Assembly (NCBI GenBank): GCA_965237855.1
Contig: CBDEGK010000004.1
Span: forward strand, 186,001 to 250,000
Source: CBDEGK01 sp965237855
GTDB taxonomy: Bacteria > Pseudomonadota > Gammaproteobacteria > Pseudomonadales > Halieaceae
Direction of reading: 5' to 3'
DNA: 64,000 nt
This document shows, piece after piece, positions 17,850 to 26,927 of the stretch (positions within the stretch are counted from its first letter, which is position 1; each line of letters opens with the position of its first letter). Position numbers and translations under genes: made by a program. The notes beneath the pieces are model-generated. The model was not told where the DNA came from. It saw only the letters and a program-made list of their open reading frames with translations, and made no database searches.

Positions 17850-19631
17850 TTACTGTCCCGCCTGGCTGACGTTGTAGAGGAACCGCTGCATATCCCAGGC
17901 GGTGGTGGGACAGCGCTCGGCACAGAGCCCGCAGTGCAGGCACACATTTTCGTCTTTCACCATGACTCGCGCCGTCGGCAATTTTTCCGAGACATACAGG
18001 TCCTGGGTCAGGTTACTTGCCGGCGCCTCCAGGCGCGTGCGCAATTCAACCTCGTCACCATTGTTGGTAAAGCTGATGCAGTCGGTGGGGCAGATATCCA
18101 CGCAGGCATCACACTCAATACAGCGCGTTTCCTGGAACACCGTCTGCACATCACAGTTCAGACAGCGCTGGGCCTCCTTGAAGCCAGTGCTGGCGTCAAA
18201 GCCCAGCTCTACTTCCACCTTGCGGTCTTTCAAAGTTTTATCTTTGTCGGCCTGAGGCACGATGTAGCGCAGGTCTGCCTCTATTGCGTTGTCGTAGCTC
18301 CACTCGTGAATGCCCATCTTGGTGCTGACCAGGTTCACCCCCGGCGCCAGCCGGTCCTTTACACTTTCGCCGCGACAGTAGAGGTCTATGGAGACCGCCG
18401 CCTGGTGCGCATGGGCAACCGCGGTGATGATATTTTCGGGGCCGAAGGCGGCATCGCCGCCAAAAAACACGTTGGGCAGACTGGTCTGGAAAGTAACCTC
18501 GTCCACCACCGGCATATCCCACTTGCCAAACTGAAGCCCGATATCGCGCTCTATCCAGGGAAAGGTATTCTCTTGACCGATGGCCATGAGAACGGCATCC
18601 GCCTCCATCAGCACCAGGTCTTCACCCGTGGGCACCAGCTCGCGGTTGCCCTCATCGTCGTAAACCGCCTCGACTTTCTCGAACTGCACACCTATAAACT
18701 GGCCATCTTCCACCACGAACGCCTTGGGTACATGGTTGTCGTAGATGGGGATGTCCTCGTGCATGGCATCCTCTTTTTCCCAGGGGGATGCCTTCATATT
18801 GGCAAAGGGGCTACGCACCACAACGCGCACATCTTCCCCACCGAGGCGACGGGCGGTGCGACAACAATCCATGGCGGTATTGCCACCGCCGAGTACCAGC
18901 ACTTTTTTACCAATACTCTCGACGTGTTCAAAGGCCACACTCGACAACCAATCGATGCCGACGTGAATACTGGCGTCGGCCTCCTCCCGCCCCGGCAGGT
19001 TGGGCAGGTCCTTGCCGCGCGGCGCACCGGTGCCAACGAAGATGGCGTCATAACCCTGGCTGAGTACCGCCTTGAGGCTGTCCACGTAATGGCTGAAGGT
19101 GGTGACCGCGCCCATATCGAGGATGTAGTTCACTTCCTGGCGCAGCACCTCGATAGGCAGGCGGAAGGCGGGGATCTGGCTCAACATCATGCCACCGCCC
19201 TCAAGCTGTTCGTCAAAGATATCCACCTGGTAACCCAACGGCATTAAATCGCGGGCCACTGTTAGCGAGGCCGGGCCAGCCCCAATCAGTGCAATGCGCT
19301 TACCGTTCTTGCGGGTTGGAATTTCCGGCATGCGCGCGGCAATAGCCTCTTCATTCTTGTTGTCAGCCGCCACCCTTTTCAGTCGACAGATAGCAACCGG
19401 TTCCTCTTCAATACGACCCCGACGGCAGGCGGGTTCGCAGGGGCGATCACAGGTGCGCCCGAGCACGCCCGGGAACACATTCGACTCCCAATTGATCATA
19501 TAGGCATCGTCGTAGCGCTCGAAGGCGATCATGCGGATATACTGCGGCACCGGTGTATGTGCGGGACATGCATACTGGCAGTCCACCACCTTGTGGAAGT
19601 ACTCGGGGTCTTTGATATCGGTTGCTTTCAC
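17850..19631 (-). CDS. GltD-like FAD/NAD(P) oxidoreductase with C-terminal 4Fe-4S domains
   Basis: 593 residues from a GTG start (VKATDIKDPEYFHK) with AGGG upstream; a longer reading adds 15 residues. The N-terminal Fe-S domain carries CQYACPAHTPVPQYIRM and GRTCDRPCEPACRRG. The FAD motif ALIGAGPASLTVARDLMPLG and an NAD(P) motif VLGGGNTAMDCCRTARRLGG follow. The C-terminus has a double-cluster ferredoxin, CIECDACVDICPTDCISF and CLHCGLCAERCPTTAWDM. It resembles the small subunit of glutamate synthase. In this operon it probably couples reduced ferredoxin from KorAB to NAD(P)H or another carrier. That role is inference from context. Confidence 0.82.
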   Translation of the reverse strand: MKATDIKDPEYFHKVVDCQYACPAHTPVPQYIRMIAFERYDDAYMINWESNVFPGVLGRTCDRPCEPACRRGRIEEEPVAICRLKRVAADNKNEEAIAARMPEIPTRKNGKRIALIGAGPASLTVARDLMPLGYQVDIFDEQLEGGGMMLSQIPAFRLPIEVLRQEVNYILDMGAVTTFSHYVDSLKAVLSQGYDAIFVGTGAPRGKDLPNLPGREEADASIHVGIDWLSSVAFEHVESIGKKVLVLGGGNTAMDCCRTARRLGGEDVRVVVRSPFANMKASPWEKEDAMHEDIPIYDNHVPKAFVVEDGQFIGVQFEKVEAVYDDEGNRELVPTGEDLVLMEADAVLMAIGQENTFPWIERDIGLQFGKWDMPVVDEVTFQTSLPNVFFGGDAAFGPENIITAVAHAHQAAVSIDLYCRGESVKDRLAPGVNLVSTKMGIHEWSYDNAIEADLRYIVPQADKDKTLKDRKVEVELGFDASTGFKEAQRCLNCDVQTVFQETRCIECDACVDICPTDCISFTNNGDEVELRTRLEAPASNLTQDLYVSEKLPTARVMVKDENVCLHCGLCAERCPTTAWDMQRFLYNVSQAGQ

Positions 19632-19841
19632 AGTTACAGCCCTGTTTTTTTCGGCCCTATAGGGGCCCACTGACAAATCCGGTCAATTATTTCACAAATA
19701 CCTGCTTTTTACACCGACTATGGCGGCGAAAAACCCTGCTATTCCGCGGGCTTGCAACCATTTTTGCAGTTCACGGGGAGTGGTCGAGCAATCTAAACCG
19801 CGGCGGCTAAGTGACTGCGCGCCCGCGGCTAGGCGCCCCCC

Positions 19842-20447
19842 CTAAAACAGTCCGAAAAAGCCGCCGCTCTTCTGGAAATCCTTCTCACAGCCATTCAGCT
19901 GCTTGGTGTAGCGCGCGGAATTCTTTGAGACCTTCCTGGACACATCCTTCAGCCATTGCTTGTTTTTGAAGCTGCGCTTGTTAAATCCTCCCCAGCCCTC
20001 GTGGTAGGCGAGATAGAGGTGATAGGGATCGTCTTTCTTGATACCGCTGCGCTTGTAGGACTGGTGGTTGTACCAGCCAATGAAGTCGATGGAATCACCA
20101 AAATCGTCACGATCGGCGCCGTAGTTCCCGCCATCGCGAATATAGGATTCCCAGGTTGCCGTCAGGGCCTGGGTATAGCCGTAAGACGAGGATGGTCTCG
20201 GTCCCGGAATGACCCATAGAATCTTTTTGCGCGGCGGCTTGGCCTTGGCCTTGAAGCGGGACTCCTGGTGCATGATGGCCATCATCACCGGAATCGGGCT
20301 GCCCCAGCGATCACTGGCCTTGTCGGCATCCTTGTACCAGCCCTTCTTCTCCTCGAACATGCTGCATATATTGCTCACATCGGTGGGCGGCGATGTGGTA
20401 CACCCTGAAATCATAAAAGCTATAAATATCAATAGTATACGAATCAT
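19842..20447 (-). CDS. SLT-type lytic transglycosylase-like lipoprotein
   Basis: 201 residues. The signal peptide ends in a lipobox, IAFMISGCTTS, so the mature protein should be lipid-anchored. The soluble lytic transglycosylase core is seen in PVMMAIMHQESRFKA, with the catalytic glutamate in HQESRF, then SSYGYTQALTATWESY and YLAYHEGWGGFNKRSF. It likely cleaves peptidoglycan glycan strands in the periplasm. It is small for the family, with only the catalytic domain present. Its start touches the ligA stop by one base, so it is probably co-transcribed with ligA. Confidence 0.85.
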   Translation of the reverse strand: MIRILLIFIAFMISGCTTSPPTDVSNICSMFEEKKGWYKDADKASDRWGSPIPVMMAIMHQESRFKAKAKPPRKKILWVIPGPRPSSSYGYTQALTATWESYIRDGGNYGADRDDFGDSIDFIGWYNHQSYKRSGIKKDDPYHLYLAYHEGWGGFNKRSFKNKQWLKDVSRKVSKNSARYTKQLNGCEKDFQKSGGFFGLF

Positions 20448-22492
20448 TAGGGAGAGTTTCCATTAGCTTCTAAAAGCGCCAGTAAAGCGTCCTCGTCAAT
20501 CACCTCTATGCCAAGATCCGTGGCTTTGGTGAGCTTGGAACCCGCCCCAGGGCCGGCCACGACGGTACTGGTCTTGGCGGACACACTGCCGGCCACCTTC
20601 GCGCCTAACGCCTGCAGCGCAGCTTTTGCGTCATCCCGGCTCATACTTTCCAGGGTTCCCGTCACCACCCAGATCTGCCCCGCCAACGGCAATTCAGCCG
20701 CCGTCGCGACTTCGATCACCGGCCAGGTGATGCCCGAGGCAATAAGCTGAGCGGTCACTGACATGGACTCAGCGGAATCAAAAAACTGCCGCAAGTGGTC
20801 GGCCACTACCGGACCCACATCATCTACTTGCAATAACTTCTCTTCGCTGGCAGCCACCAGCGTCGGCCAGTCACCATAGTGACGCGCCAGGTTGAGTGCC
20901 GTGGCTTCCCCTACTTCCCGGATACCCAGAGCAAAAATAAACCGCGGCAAGGTGGTTTCCCGGCTGACCGCGATGGCCGCAACCAGGTTCGTTGCGGATT
21001 TTTCCGCCATGCGCTCGAGTTCAGACAGGGCCGCCACTTCCAGGTTGTACAGATCCGCCACTGAACTGATCAGTCCCTCATCCACCAATTGCTCCACCAG
21101 CTTGTCACCGAGGCCATCGATATCCATGGCCTTGCGCGAGGCAAAATGCTTGATGGCCTCTTTTTGCTGGGCACCGCAGACCAGCCCGCCGGTGCAACGC
21201 ACCGCTGCCTCATCCTGTTCCTGTTCCGCCACAGATCCACAGACCGGGCAGTGGCTGGGAAAAACGATGCTCCGGGCATCGGCCGGGCGCCGATCTTCCA
21301 GCACCGATACCACCTGCGGTATAACATCGCCGGCCCGGCGGATAACCACCGTGTCACCAATCTGGATACCGAGTCGGTCAATCTCGTCACGATTGTGCAA
21401 GGTGGCATTGCTGACGGTCACCCCACCGACGAACACCGGTTCCAGTCGGGCCACAGGTGTGATGGCGCCGGTGCGGCCAACCTGGAACTCCACATCCAGC
21501 AGCCGGGTAATTTCCTCCTGGGCGGGAAACTTGCGGGCAATGGCCCAGCGCGGGGCTCGCGAGACAAAACCCAGGACTTGCTGCTGAGACAGGTCGTTAA
21601 CTTTGAACACAATGCCATCGATGTCGTAGGACAAGGTTTCGCGTTTAGCGGCAATGCGCTGGTAATACCGGTCACAGGCCGCCACTCCCGTCGCCAGGTC
21701 TGATTCGCTGTTGATGCGCAGACCCCATTGGTTAAATTGTGCCAGGATCTCGGCATGACGAGGCGGCAGCTCGCCGCCCTCCACCAGGCCCACGCTGTAG
21801 CAGCACATTTCCAGCGGCCGCTGCGCCGTAATGCGGGCATCGAGTTGGCGCAAACTCCCCGCCGCGGCATTGCGCGGATTGACGAAGACTTTTTCGTCCC
21901 GCGCACGAGCCTCCTCATTCATGGCATCGAAGCCCGCCCGCAGCATGTAGATTTCACCCCTCACCTCCAGTAGCTCGGGATGACCTGTACCAATCAGTCG
22001 CAAGGGTATGGACGCTATGGTCCGAACATTGTGCGTAATGTCTTCGCCACTGCGACCATCACCGCGGGTGGCGCCTTGCACCAGTACCCCGTTGCGGTAC
22101 AACAAGCTGACGGCGATACCATCCAGCTTGGGTTCGCAGGCATATTCGATCTCAGCTTGTTTTTCCTGATTCTCTGCCAGGCCCAGTCGCTCACAGACAC
22201 GGCGATCGAAGTCGGCAAATTCTTCGAGGTTGAACGCGTTGTCCAGGGACAACATGGGCATTTTGTGTTGCACCTGGCTGAACTCGTCCAGCGGTCCGGC
22301 ACCGACCCGCTGGGTCGGTGAATCGGCACTGACCAGCTCAGGGTGCTGATTCTCCAGATCCTGCAAGCGTCGCAGCAGGCGGTCATATTCAATGTCTGGC
22401 ACTGACGGATCGTCGAGCACGTGATAGCGGTAGTTGTGCTGGTTCAGCTGATCGCGAAGACTGCCGATCTCTTGCTCAGGTGTCTGCGCCAC
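20447..22492 (-). CDS. ligA: NAD-dependent DNA ligase
   Basis: 681 residues, full length. The nucleotidyltransferase lysine is in CEPKLDGIAVSLLYRNG (about residue 117), with RGDGRSGEDITHNVRT, then the OB fold. The zinc finger is CPVCGSV...CTGGLVC, followed by helix-hairpin-helix motifs. The C-terminal BRCT domain begins near LAGQIWVVTGTLESMSR. It seals nicks during replication and repair. It lies 6 bases after zipA in the smc-zipA-ligA order found in many gammaproteobacteria. Confidence 0.97.
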   Translation of the reverse strand: MAQTPEQEIGSLRDQLNQHNYRYHVLDDPSVPDIEYDRLLRRLQDLENQHPELVSADSPTQRVGAGPLDEFSQVQHKMPMLSLDNAFNLEEFADFDRRVCERLGLAENQEKQAEIEYACEPKLDGIAVSLLYRNGVLVQGATRGDGRSGEDITHNVRTIASIPLRLIGTGHPELLEVRGEIYMLRAGFDAMNEEARARDEKVFVNPRNAAAGSLRQLDARITAQRPLEMCCYSVGLVEGGELPPRHAEILAQFNQWGLRINSESDLATGVAACDRYYQRIAAKRETLSYDIDGIVFKVNDLSQQQVLGFVSRAPRWAIARKFPAQEEITRLLDVEFQVGRTGAITPVARLEPVFVGGVTVSNATLHNRDEIDRLGIQIGDTVVIRRAGDVIPQVVSVLEDRRPADARSIVFPSHCPVCGSVAEQEQDEAAVRCTGGLVCGAQQKEAIKHFASRKAMDIDGLGDKLVEQLVDEGLISSVADLYNLEVAALSELERMAEKSATNLVAAIAVSRETTLPRFIFALGIREVGEATALNLARHYGDWPTLVAASEEKLLQVDDVGPVVADHLRQFFDSAESMSVTAQLIASGITWPVIEVATAAELPLAGQIWVVTGTLESMSRDDAKAALQALGAKVAGSVSAKTSTVVAGPGAGSKLTKATDLGIEVIDEDALLALLEANGNSP

Positions 22493-22498
22493 CGCAGT

Positions 22499-23284
22499 CT
22501 AGCGGATACCGTGGGTCAGCAGGCGCCGTTCCAGGTCCCTGATCTGCTGACGGATATGTTCCTGGGTCTGACGCGTCGCCACACTGCGCGACTCGTCGAG
22601 AAGATCGCCATTGAGATTGCTGGCCACACATTCGGCTGTCTCCAGCATGGATTCGAAGGCGGCCATCATATCCTTCGGGCCCGGCAGGGTTAGAAAGAAA
22701 ATCAATCCCTGGGTGGTAAACCCGGTCATGCCATCAATATCAAAGACACCTGGTTGCATCATATTGGCGACACTGAACTGAATCTGACCTCGCCCCGCCT
22801 TTTGCTCGTGGCGATGGAAGAAATTCATGTCGCCGAATCGCAAATCACAGGCCAGCAGAATATGCAGAATCTCTTCGCCGGCAAAACCGGCTTCATCGCG
22901 GGCGATTACATGCATCATGACCACTTCCTGCTCAATACCCTCGGGAAGCTCTGCTGCTGCCGGCTGTTCCCGGCTGGATAAGCCCAACACCATATCCGGG
23001 TGCTCTGGCCCGTCTTCAGCCAGTCCTGAAAAACCAGTGTCTGACTCGGCATCCTCTTCCGGAAGGTCTTCTTCGTCACTGCGTTCGATCACCCGGGCAC
23101 CACCACCGGGTAATTCACTGGATCTGTGCAGGTCGCTGTCACCCTCGGGGCCCTCGGGCACTTTGGACAGGGACATCCTGACCCGGGATGGGTCCGAGCG
23201 CATACGCCGATAGCCGTCCAGTAATACCGCCAGTATCAGCAAAATGCCGATAATGATCATCCAATCGCGAATGTTGATATCCAT
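22499..23284 (-). CDS. zipA: Cell division protein ZipA
   Basis: 261 residues. The N-terminal membrane anchor is MIIIGILLILAVLLDGYRR. An acidic linker follows (about 35-115, rich in Asp, Glu and Ser), then a C-terminal FtsZ-binding domain from VVMMHVIARDEAGFAGEEIL to the end, with GFTTQGLIFFLTLPGP. It tethers FtsZ to the inner membrane. The start ATG overlaps the smc stop by one base, which fixes the start and implies translational coupling. Confidence 0.93.
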   Translation of the reverse strand: MDINIRDWMIIIGILLILAVLLDGYRRMRSDPSRVRMSLSKVPEGPEGDSDLHRSSELPGGGARVIERSDEEDLPEEDAESDTGFSGLAEDGPEHPDMVLGLSSREQPAAAELPEGIEQEVVMMHVIARDEAGFAGEEILHILLACDLRFGDMNFFHRHEQKAGRGQIQFSVANMMQPGVFDIDGMTGFTTQGLIFFLTLPGPKDMMAAFESMLETAECVASNLNGDLLDESRSVATRQTQEHIRQQIRDLERRLLTHGIR

Positions 23285-26200
23285 CAGCTCGCCGCCAGTT
23301 CTGCCGCCTCTTCTACGTCCACAGTCACCAGGCGCGATACGCCGGGCTCCTGCATGGTTACGCCCATCAGTTGATCCGCCATTTCCATGGTGATCTTGTT
23401 GTGGGTGATGAAAATAAACTGCACGTGCTCCGACATCTCTTTCACCATGCGCGCATAACGGGCGGTGTTGGCGTCGTCCAGGGGCGCATCCACTTCGTCC
23501 AGCATGCAAAAGGGTGCCGGGTTCAGCTGGAATATTGAGAAGACCAAGGCAATCGCAACCAGCGCTTTCTCGCCACCCGAAAGCAGGTGAATGGTGCTGT
23601 TCTTCTTGCCCGGGGGCCGTGCCATGATGGTAATGCCGGTGTCCAACAGATCCTCGCCGGTCATTTCCAGGTAAGCAGAGCCACCGCCGAATACCCGCGG
23701 GAAAAGGTCCTTGAGGGTGTTGTTAACCTGATCGAAAGTCTCACGGAAACGATTGCGGGTTTCCCGGTCAATCTTGCGAATGGCCGACGCCAATGTCTCC
23801 AGCGCTGTCACCAGGTCTTCATTCTGTGCGTCGAGGTAGTTCTTCCGCTCGGACTGCTGGGTGTATTCGTCAATGGCCGCGAGGTTGATTGGGCCGAGCC
23901 GCGAAATGCGATTGCCGACCTGTTCCAGCGAACGCTGCCACTCACCCTCGTTGGCATGCTCCGGCATATCCCGCAGCACGTCTTCTACCTTGTGGCCCGA
24001 CTCCTGCAGTTGATCCTGTACGGTCTGCCGTTGCACCTGCAAGGTTTGATTGTTGAGCTTCTGCTGCTCCAGTTCAGAGCGAACTGCTTGCGAGCGCTGC
24101 TCGATGCCGGCGCGGCGACTCTCTGCTTCACGCATCAGGTTATCCAGTTCGGCCACTCGCTGACGGGCCTCCGCCAACTCGCCCTCGACTTCCAGACGCT
24201 GCTGCAGTTGTTCCTCGAGCTGTTGCTGCATGCCTTGCAGTGGCGAATCGTTTTGCTCCAGGCTGTCGCTGAGCGAGGCCTTACGCGTTACCAGTTGTTC
24301 CACCTGGGCGCCGGTGCGCTCTATCGATTGCCCCATACTGTCCAGCTGCGCCTCCAGGGACTGATTGCGCATGGCACTTTGATGGGCCGCGTCTTTGTCG
24401 TGGCGAGCTTGCTGACGCGCGTTATCCAATTCTGTGCGGGTCTGGTCTCGCGCGGCCAGTAACGCTTCTCGAGCCTTGGAATCTGCCTCCATAGATTCTA
24501 TAGCGGCGGCCAACAAGCGACGCGCCTCGGCCATGGACTGCTGTTCACTTTGAAACTGGCTCCGGGATTCGTCAATCTCCCGGTTGATACCTTCACGGCG
24601 TTTGCTGATCTGTTCAATCTTGGCCTGCTCGGCGCTGAGTTCTGCACTCATATTCGCCAGTTGGCGTGTCTCTGTCTGCAATTGGGCCTGGGCATCGTGG
24701 CGTTGCCCCTCCAACTGCTTCAGCGATTCCAGTGTCTGCGCCAGGCTGTCTTCAATTTGCTGACACGCCTGCTCAGTGGACTGCATATCCCCCAGCAATT
24801 GTTCCAGCTCTTGCTGGCGCTGAATGACACCGACCTCGTCATCATCAACCCGCGCCACCCGCAACCAATTACTGCCCAACCAGATCCCCTCGCGGGTGAT
24901 GATCGACTGATGTGCCTGCAGGCTGGCACGCCGCTGCAAGGCCCCTGACAAACTCTCCGCTACCAGCACAGAACCCAGCAGAGCCGAGCAATCCTGGCCG
25001 CCGCTGACCTTCGCTGCCAGACTTTCTGCCGCGGCACCATTGCCGCACTGGCCGCCATCGAGCAGTAACAGCGAACCTTTGGGAGGATCTGCCAGGGGCG
25101 CCTGCAAATCGTCGATACGATCGACGCAGACGGCCTGCAGGTAATCTCCCAGCACGGTTTCCACCGCCAATTGCCAGTCCGGTTCAACCTGCAGCTGGTC
25201 CAACAGACGCGGGCGCTCTGTCAGTTGCTGTTGCTGCAACCAGTTCTGAACGCCACTGCCCTGGTCCGTCGCCGCCTGCTGCAAGGCTTCCAGGGAGGCG
25301 TGCCGGCCGCGCATGGTCTGCAACTCACCACGGGCCTGGTCCAACTGCCGGGACAGTTCGGTGCGCTGCTCACGGGACTGGTTGACTTGCTCCAGCAGCT
25401 GCTCGGCTAATTGTTCCTGCTCACCAATCTTTAATTCCTGGGTCGCAATGTGCTCCCCAAGTTGATCGCAAATTTCATCCGCCGGGCCCGCACTCAGACT
25501 CTGCTTTTCTTCCTCCAGGCTGGTAATGCGCTGCTGAACCCGCTGCAGAGCCTGTTCCAGGTGCTGGATACGAGACTGCTGCACCTCCGCCTGCTGGCGT
25601 GGCTCCGCCGCGCGCTGGTTAAATTCATCCCATTCCTGTTGCCACGTCTGCATGGTCTCTTCTGCCGTCTGCAGGCTTGCCGCGGAGATTTGTTCAGTGC
25701 CTTGCAGGGACTCGAGTTCGGGGCCGACTTGGGCAATCTCGGTCTGCCACTGCTGCTGTTGCTCGCGATCACTTTCGAGATGTTGTTGCGCCTCAGCAAA
25801 ACTGCTCTCGGTCTGACTCAGGTCTTCAGCCAGTTGCCGCGCGCGCTCCTGCTGATGTTTGATACTCTGCTCAATACGGGCAACCTCAGCACCGAGACTG
25901 TAGTAGCGCGCCTGTACCTCGTTGAAGTCGTCGGTGGCCTCGGTATGCGCGAGGCGGTGTTGTTCCAGCTCCGTATCCACCTGTCGGTGTTCGGCAATCA
26001 CGCCCTCCAACTTGACTTCCAGTTCACCCATCTGGTGTTTGCACTCGCCAATCTGGCCGTCCAGGCTCTGCCACTGCAGGGCGTACAGCTGTGCCTTCAG
26101 AGTGCGCTCCTCGGCTTTGAAATCACTGTACTTTTCGGCGGCCTGGGCCTGTCGCTGCAAATGCTGCAGCTGCCGTTCCAGCTCATCGCGCAGGTCCGTG

Positions 26201-26781
26201 AGGCGCTCCAGGTTCTCCATTGTGCGCCGCATGCGGCTTTCAGTCTCTTTACGCCGCTCCTTGTACTTGGAGATGCCAGCAGCTTCTTCGATAAACACCC
26301 GCAACTCTTCCGGCCTGGAATCGACCAGGCGCGAGATCATGCCCTGTTCAATAATGGCGTAGCTGCGTGGGCCCAGCCCGGTGCCGAGGAATATATCGGT
26401 GATGTCCCGGCGTCGGCACTTGCCACCGTTGAGAAAATACTCGGACTGACCCTCGCGCATTACCTGTCGTTTGATGGAAATTTCCGCGTAGCTGGCGTAC
26501 TCGCCACCGATGCTACCGTCCTGGTTGTCGAACACCAGCTCAATGGAGGCCTGCCCCACTGGCTGGCGGTTGATCGAACCATTGAAAATGACATCGCTCA
26601 TGGATTCGCCACGCAGATTCTTGGCGGAACTCTCGCCCATTACCCAGCGCACGGCGTCGATAATATTGGACTTACCACAGCCATTAGGGCCAACCACAGC
26701 ACACATATTGCTGGGGAAATTGACACTAGTGGGGTCGACGAAGGTCTTAAAACCCGCCAGCTGAATGCTCTTTAATCTCAT
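23284..26781 (-). CDS. smc: Chromosome segregation ATPase SMC
   Basis: 1165 residues. The N-terminal Walker A region is CAVVGPNGCGKSNIIDAVRW. Two long coiled-coils (about 170-500 and 670-1000), rich in Gln, Glu and Leu, flank a hinge near 510-640. The C-terminal head has the signature LLSGGEKALVAIALVF and Walker B PAPFCMLDEVDAPLDDANT. It organises and separates the chromosome, normally with ScpAB; those genes are not in the window. It heads the smc-zipA-ligA unit. Confidence 0.97.
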   Translation of the reverse strand: MRLKSIQLAGFKTFVDPTSVNFPSNMCAVVGPNGCGKSNIIDAVRWVMGESSAKNLRGESMSDVIFNGSINRQPVGQASIELVFDNQDGSIGGEYASYAEISIKRQVMREGQSEYFLNGGKCRRRDITDIFLGTGLGPRSYAIIEQGMISRLVDSRPEELRVFIEEAAGISKYKERRKETESRMRRTMENLERLTDLRDELERQLQHLQRQAQAAEKYSDFKAEERTLKAQLYALQWQSLDGQIGECKHQMGELEVKLEGVIAEHRQVDTELEQHRLAHTEATDDFNEVQARYYSLGAEVARIEQSIKHQQERARQLAEDLSQTESSFAEAQQHLESDREQQQQWQTEIAQVGPELESLQGTEQISAASLQTAEETMQTWQQEWDEFNQRAAEPRQQAEVQQSRIQHLEQALQRVQQRITSLEEEKQSLSAGPADEICDQLGEHIATQELKIGEQEQLAEQLLEQVNQSREQRTELSRQLDQARGELQTMRGRHASLEALQQAATDQGSGVQNWLQQQQLTERPRLLDQLQVEPDWQLAVETVLGDYLQAVCVDRIDDLQAPLADPPKGSLLLLDGGQCGNGAAAESLAAKVSGGQDCSALLGSVLVAESLSGALQRRASLQAHQSIITREGIWLGSNWLRVARVDDDEVGVIQRQQELEQLLGDMQSTEQACQQIEDSLAQTLESLKQLEGQRHDAQAQLQTETRQLANMSAELSAEQAKIEQISKRREGINREIDESRSQFQSEQQSMAEARRLLAAAIESMEADSKAREALLAARDQTRTELDNARQQARHDKDAAHQSAMRNQSLEAQLDSMGQSIERTGAQVEQLVTRKASLSDSLEQNDSPLQGMQQQLEEQLQQRLEVEGELAEARQRVAELDNLMREAESRRAGIEQRSQAVRSELEQQKLNNQTLQVQRQTVQDQLQESGHKVEDVLRDMPEHANEGEWQRSLEQVGNRISRLGPINLAAIDEYTQQSERKNYLDAQNEDLVTALETLASAIRKIDRETRNRFRETFDQVNNTLKDLFPRVFGGGSAYLEMTGEDLLDTGITIMARPPGKKNSTIHLLSGGEKALVAIALVFSIFQLNPAPFCMLDEVDAPLDDANTARYARMVKEMSEHVQFIFITHNKITMEMADQLMGVTMQEPGVSRLVTVDVEEAAELAAS

Positions 26782-26927
26782 AAGGTCTTAAATATGTCTT
26801 ATAAGTGTGTGAATTTATTATGTTTATACCGGCTTCCCCCTGTGAAAACCAATATCTTCAACCACAATATATAGTGGGATAGTTTACCTCGACTACACTA
26901 GGCTTGGGAGTGCAAACAGGCTTTTTT

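Noticed and set aside
17766..19247. Plus-strand open frame of 493 codons
   Set aside because: It is antisense to the GltD-like flavoprotein with intact cluster motifs; His-rich composition typical of a shadow frame.
19632..19841. Possible small gene between the GltD-like gene and the lytic transglycosylase gene
   Set aside because: A 62-codon frame has no ribosome site or family resemblance; I see only upstream sequence of the minus-strand operon.
25450..26775. Plus-strand open frame of 441 codons
   Set aside because: Antisense to smc; Leu- and Phe-rich translation reflects the coiled-coil codons of smc.
26782..26927. Possible gene or terminator between ccmI and smc
   Set aside because: A/T-rich with T runs near 26920-26939, but no stable GC stem and no open frame worth reporting; it probably only holds the smc promoter region.
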